Below, one piece after another: positions 62,501 to 64,000 of a stretch of DNA of 64,000 nucleotides; positions within the stretch are counted from its first letter, which is position 1; every line of letters begins with the position of its first letter. A program made the position numbers and the translations under genes. Below the pieces are notes generated by a model. The model did not search any database and was not told where the DNA came from. It saw nothing but the letters and a program-made list of their open reading frames with translations. Source of the DNA: Mesorhizobium loti R88b (GTDB taxonomy: Bacteria > Pseudomonadota > Alphaproteobacteria > Rhizobiales > Rhizobiaceae); the NCBI RefSeq assembly GCF_013170845.1, contig NZ_CP033367.1, positions 4,403,001 through 4,467,000 on the forward strand. The letters run 5' to 3'.

Positions 62501-64000
62501 GGCAAGGGCAATGCTGTCGTGGTCAACAACAATGTCGGCCAGACGATCACCGGTGTTTCCATCGAAACCAAGGGCCAGAGCTCGAACGGCATCGAGGCAC
62601 AATCGATCGGCGGCAAGGGCGGCAATGGCGGCTTCTCCGGAAGTTTGGCCGGCTCGATCGAATCCAAGGCGACGCTGGCGCTCAGCGTTGGCGGATTCGG
62701 CGGCACCGGCAACACGGCAAGCAGCGTCGACGTGACCAGCGTCGACAATATCCTCACCCATGGTGACGGTTCGAACGGTATTCTGGCGCAGTCGATCGGC
62801 GGCGGCGGCGGCGACGGCGGTTTCAGCTTCGCCGGCACCATCACCGGTGACTCCAAGGGTCTTTCGCTTGCAGCGTCCCTGGGTGGCTTCGGCGGCAGCG
62901 GCAACGACGCGGGCGCCGTCACGGTGAATTCCACAGGTGACATTACGACCGAAGGCAATCACGCGGTTGGCATTCTCGCACAGTCGATCGGCAGTGGCGG
63001 CGGCAATGGCGGGATCAGCGTCGCCGCCACCCTCGACCTTTGCACCGACTGCCAGACAAGCGTCGCCATCGGTGCATCATCGGGCGGTGCGGGCGGCAAT
63101 GGCGGCAAGGCTGTCAAGGTCGATGTGACGCATGTCGGCGACATAAAAACGCTGGGCGACGGCTCGGACGGCATCATGGCGCAATCGATCGGCGGCAGCG
63201 GCGGCAATGGCGGCCTGTCCGTGACTGGCGGGTTCTCCGGGGCCGACGGCAAGCAGATCAAGGCTTCCGTGGGCGGCTTCGGCGGCGCTGGCAGCCAGTC
63301 TGGCGAAGTGGTTGTGAACAACACCGGCAACATCACGACCGGCTCGCGGACGACCATCGAGCTCGCGCAACAGCTGTCTAGCCTGACAGGTCTTCACGTG
63401 ACCAACGACACGCTGACCGCGTTCGGCTTGCCAACCACCGTGCAGGTGGTGACCGGCCGCGATGCGTCGGGCATCCTCGCCCAGTCGATTGGCGGCGGCG
63501 GCGGCAATGGCGGCCTTGCGATCTCCGGCGCCGTCGGCTTCATCAGCGAAAAGACCAGCCTGAACATGGGTCTCACCATGGGCGGCTTCGGCGGCTCCGG
63601 TGGTTTCTCCGACAAGGTCTCGGTCACCAATGACGGCGCGATCGAGACATACGGACCGGCGGCCCATGGCATTCTGGCGCAGTCCATCGGCGGCGGCGGC
63701 GGCAATGGTGGCGGCGCTGTTACCGGCCTTCTGACAGCAGGGAACGCCGAGACCGGACGTCCGGTCAACGTCGCCGTATCTGTCGGCGGCCTGGGTGGCG
63801 ACGGCAACTATTCCGGTGCGGTATTCGTCGAACAGACCGGCGGCATCATCACCCATGGCGTCGGTTCAAACGGCATCTTCGCGCAGTCCATCGGCGGCGG
63901 CGGCGGCAATGGCGGCAACGCCAACACCATCTCGCTCCAGGCAGGCAGCGCTTGTACGTTCGATCCCCTGGCAATCGTGGACGTTCATCTGATCAAATCC
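56579..64000 (+). CDS. Giant glycine-rich repeat surface protein, probable autotransporter passenger (3' end outside window)
   Basis: One frame stays open from ATG 56579 to the window end, at least 2470 codons. A long signal-type segment (QLILLCVPALLALPLIFIAG, cleavage likely at EARA before AC) is followed by a Cys-containing head (TTTTCVTDIP; YTCTGQCTFG; TNLGTCNPPG). From about 57180 the protein consists of about 35 units of 50-100 residues, each with a core like GILAQSIGGGGGNGG and, about 20 residues later, VSVGGxGGxGG and a VxVTNxGxITT strand segment. This fits a beta-helical passenger of type V secreted proteins; the barrel would lie beyond 64000. Start uncertain: TTG 56531 and TTG 56564 are in frame. 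Weak ribosome-binding site (TGGCGGGCGTGGAT). Confidence 0.82.
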   Translation, partial: MGAFVSCVLVALQFWRRQLILLCVPALLALPLIFIAGPRDEARAACSDAGTTTTCVTDIPASISRTTPAINDIEVHNVTNGTTFISLTGVASSPNNPSDQAYTCTGQCTFGTDSNGAQTCAPVTQTTDDGHGHTTTTNLGTCNPPGNAVAGATGNNGPQVTINANTGTYAVGTNRAQAAVVGSSAGSAGSNGSNAYVFGSGGDGGNGANGGQVLVNFEGIIVSGNAGGILAQSLGGNGGNGGDFKGIGGSAGSGGTGGNGGSATASFNGGSLVTTGQGNIGVSAFSQGGNGGNAGHGGGAVFVTGDGGGAAQAGSAFAQTLAGTSITTSGDYGFGIAARSMGGGGGGGQGGFGLFYSGASNGSTGGAGGNATVNANGSIDTFGDYAYGIIAQSIGGGGGDGGTAAGAVALGGSGSGGGGGGTVSVTNAGNITTRGLGANVIIAQSIGGGGGNGGSSGGAISFGGDGSGTTTGGNVSVTNTGTLKSYSSLANGILAQSIGGGGGNGGSSGGLFAYGGSGGDAADAGTVTVTNGGSIETGINAGSKSSVGILAQSIGGGGGNGGNAVAVSPVAVAVGGNGGMAGNGNSVKVLRDNINASQASSYDITTHGDTSSAIIAQSVGGGGGNGGFAVAGSVGIGLPFNLSVGVGGGGNAGGNAADVLVQTKGSINTGGISSSGILAQSIGGGGGSGGTAVAAGVGTGIAVSVGVGGNGGKGGNASTVDVDSLSDISTTGNNSLGISAQSIGGGGGNGGLAVAGSIGAATINVGVGGSGATGGTAAAVTVKSSGSVHTAGDDSIAVLGQSIGGGGGNGGNSVAGGLSASISANVAVGGTGGKGQNAGSVLVTTDGAGHNLSVSGYAGNWNTVTTGKNSSGIVAQSLGGGGGNGGFAGSLSLGGGAAFGLSLGGSGNGGGNASTAYVESGWNGSPVDNIFTLGDNSSGVVAQSIGGGGGNGGFSGSLAGGFGSGSVAVTLGGQGGYGGTAANAHAYSNGNITTVGNLSNAIIVQSIGGGGGNGGVSVALSGSAGFSGSAAVGGNGGAASNGAQAELKSIGNIVTYGQQSNGLVAQSIGGGGGNGGFAGSGALGSAGAAAVGVGGKGAGGGNADIVKVTNNGNITTYGSQSSGIVAQSLGGGGGNGGSTVGFAAGGGGSVGVAVGGSAAGGGNASSVTVDSVGNIATGNRDSSLNILTGNNSYGILAQSIGGGGGNGGFAGSLSAGGALGIGVSVGGTGGQGGTAGRVDVTNAGNISTLYDNSSGILAQSIGGGGGNGGFAVSAALSASIEDIGAAAAVSVGGKGGNGQKAGIANAKNTGTIFTAGSNSNGVAAQSIGGGGGNGGFSAAAAVNIGPAGIGVSVGGFSGTGGDASSVKAEAYALDHLGSDNNIKNPSPTSIQDGGQITLETDGNNSNGVLAQSIGGGGGNGGFSVAAGVSATGAGIGVSIGGFGSAGGKGGDAEADSSHNILTKGNNSNGVLAQSIGGGGGNGGFSAGFAGGAEFGGSASVGGFGSEGGDAMSATVNAYGETFTKGNDSNGILAQSIGGGGGNGGFSVSGAFGGTVGVGVSVGGFGAGGGNADKVTVTTGYDYSNNAITKTTYNTVQGWTYETLGDRSNGILAQSLGGGGGNGGFSVAGGVGGDGGVGVSVGGFALSGGGDASTVDVFSDQNIHTKGSFANAILAQSIGGGGGNGGFSGALGAGSQIGGSASVGGFGSTGGKAEKVTVHSLGQILTEGNDSRGVVAQSLGGGGGNGGFSISAGGSLEAPAVGLSVGGFGAGGGNGGDVSVTEYGVATNDSPDASSVLSNFGYRIETHGDRSDGLLAQSIGGGGGNGGFSAAVTFADASAGISASVGGFGGGAGTGGNVDVTSVQNYYTKGNFSNGISAQSIGGGGGNGGFSLAAAAGGEFAGAFSVGGIGAGGGDAGTVTVNSTGRFLTEGTQSNGILAQSIGGGGGNGGASLSGTFTIGTAGISASVGGFGGKGGKGNAVVVNNNVGQTITGVSIETKGQSSNGIEAQSIGGKGGNGGFSGSLAGSIESKATLALSVGGFGGTGNTASSVDVTSVDNILTHGDGSNGILAQSIGGGGGDGGFSFAGTITGDSKGLSLAASLGGFGGSGNDAGAVTVNSTGDITTEGNHAVGILAQSIGSGGGNGGISVAATLDLCTDCQTSVAIGASSGGAGGNGGKAVKVDVTHVGDIKTLGDGSDGIMAQSIGGSGGNGGLSVTGGFSGADGKQIKASVGGFGGAGSQSGEVVVNNTGNITTGSRTTIELAQQLSSLTGLHVTNDTLTAFGLPTTVQVVTGRDASGILAQSIGGGGGNGGLAISGAVGFISEKTSLNMGLTMGGFGGSGGFSDKVSVTNDGAIETYGPAAHGILAQSIGGGGGNGGGAVTGLLTAGNAETGRPVNVAVSVGGLGGDGNYSGAVFVEQTGGIITHGVGSNGIFAQSIGGGGGNGGNANTISLQAGSACTFDPLAIVDVHLIKS
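57260..63910 (+). repeat. Array of about 35 coding repeats with core AQSIGGGGGNGG
   Basis: The nucleotide core resembles GCGCAGTCGATCGGCGGCGG and recurs at roughly 57260, 57739, 57895, 58051, 58222, 58408, 58605, 58788, 58967 and so on to 63870, usually 150-220 bp apart, with longer steps near 60540-60800, 61170-61410, 61780-62018 and 63170-63466. The first three units are divergent (AQSLGGNGGNGG; SAFSQGGNGG; AARSMGGGGGG). All are in one reading frame. Confidence 0.9.

Noticed and set aside
60734..62962. Long antisense frame of 742 codons (and several others rich in PPPPPIDCA) opposite the giant repeat gene
   Set aside because: The Gly-rich repeats use codons whose complements contain no stops, so antisense frames stay open. 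They read as the mirror of the repeats, have no start signals, and the sense frame is continuous.
57260..63910. Regular repeats that could suggest a CRISPR array or tandem satellite
   Set aside because: Unit spacing is 150-300 bp, all copies share one reading frame and encode the same peptide core; there are no short uniform repeats with unique spacers.

Overview
The window is a high-G+C alphaproteobacterial chromosome segment, most likely from the Rhizobiales and probably Mesorhizobium or a close relative. The grounds are the gene order (rpsB-tsf-pyrH-frr-uppS-cdsA-rseP-bamA-lpxD-fabZ-lpxA-lpxI-lpxB-gltA-gltX-comEC-lexA ... moeA-moaC-trpC-trpD-ppiD-tpiA-secG ... pyrG), an EipB (DUF1849) gene, a DUF982 gene, use of LpxI instead of LpxH, and a GTTC-N7-GTTC SOS box in front of lexA. 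Genus assignment is inference; no marker was compared with a database.

Layout. 1-6.1 kb: envelope and housekeeping genes (LtaS/OpgB-like sulfatase-fold enzyme, FemAB-like acyltransferase, GDPD, RidA, EipB, DUF4031, LysE). 6.2-28.6 kb: the conserved translation, envelope and lipid A block, with a LysR/NTF2-like/aldo-keto reductase module inserted between tsf and pyrH. 29.0-33.9 kb: a tryptophan catabolic module (2-aminobenzoate-CoA ligase, kynA, kynU, and a divergent formamidase-like hydrolase) lying between lexA and moeA. 34.0-44.1 kb: the conserved block resumes (moeA, moaC, trpC, trpD, ppiD, tpiA, secG, an L,D-transpeptidase, pyrG). 44.1-56.4 kb: accessory region with DUF1697, an ABC-transporter ATPase remnant beside a low-complexity repeat, DUF982, an NTF2-like/SDR/MFS/amidohydrolase cluster with a divergent LysR gene, a frameshifted SPFH (band 7) gene, a decayed UDP-glucuronate decarboxylase gene, and a two-component pair. 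56.6-64.0 kb: the first roughly 2470 codons of a giant glycine-rich repeat protein (about 35 units centred on AQSIGGGGGNGG) that runs off the window.

How the genes work together. The core block couples protein synthesis (S2, EF-Ts, RRF, GltX), nucleotide supply (PyrH, PyrG), phospholipid and undecaprenyl synthesis (CdsA, UppS), lipid A assembly (LpxD, FabZ, LpxA, LpxI, LpxB) and outer-membrane assembly (BamA, RseP, PpiD). The kyn module should take tryptophan through N-formylkynurenine and kynurenine to anthranilate and then anthraniloyl-CoA; it sits next to trpDC, which use anthranilate in the biosynthetic direction. The response regulator and hybrid kinase lie immediately upstream of the giant repeat protein on the same strand and are candidate regulators of it. 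No tRNA, rRNA, CRISPR array or intact insertion sequence was recognised.
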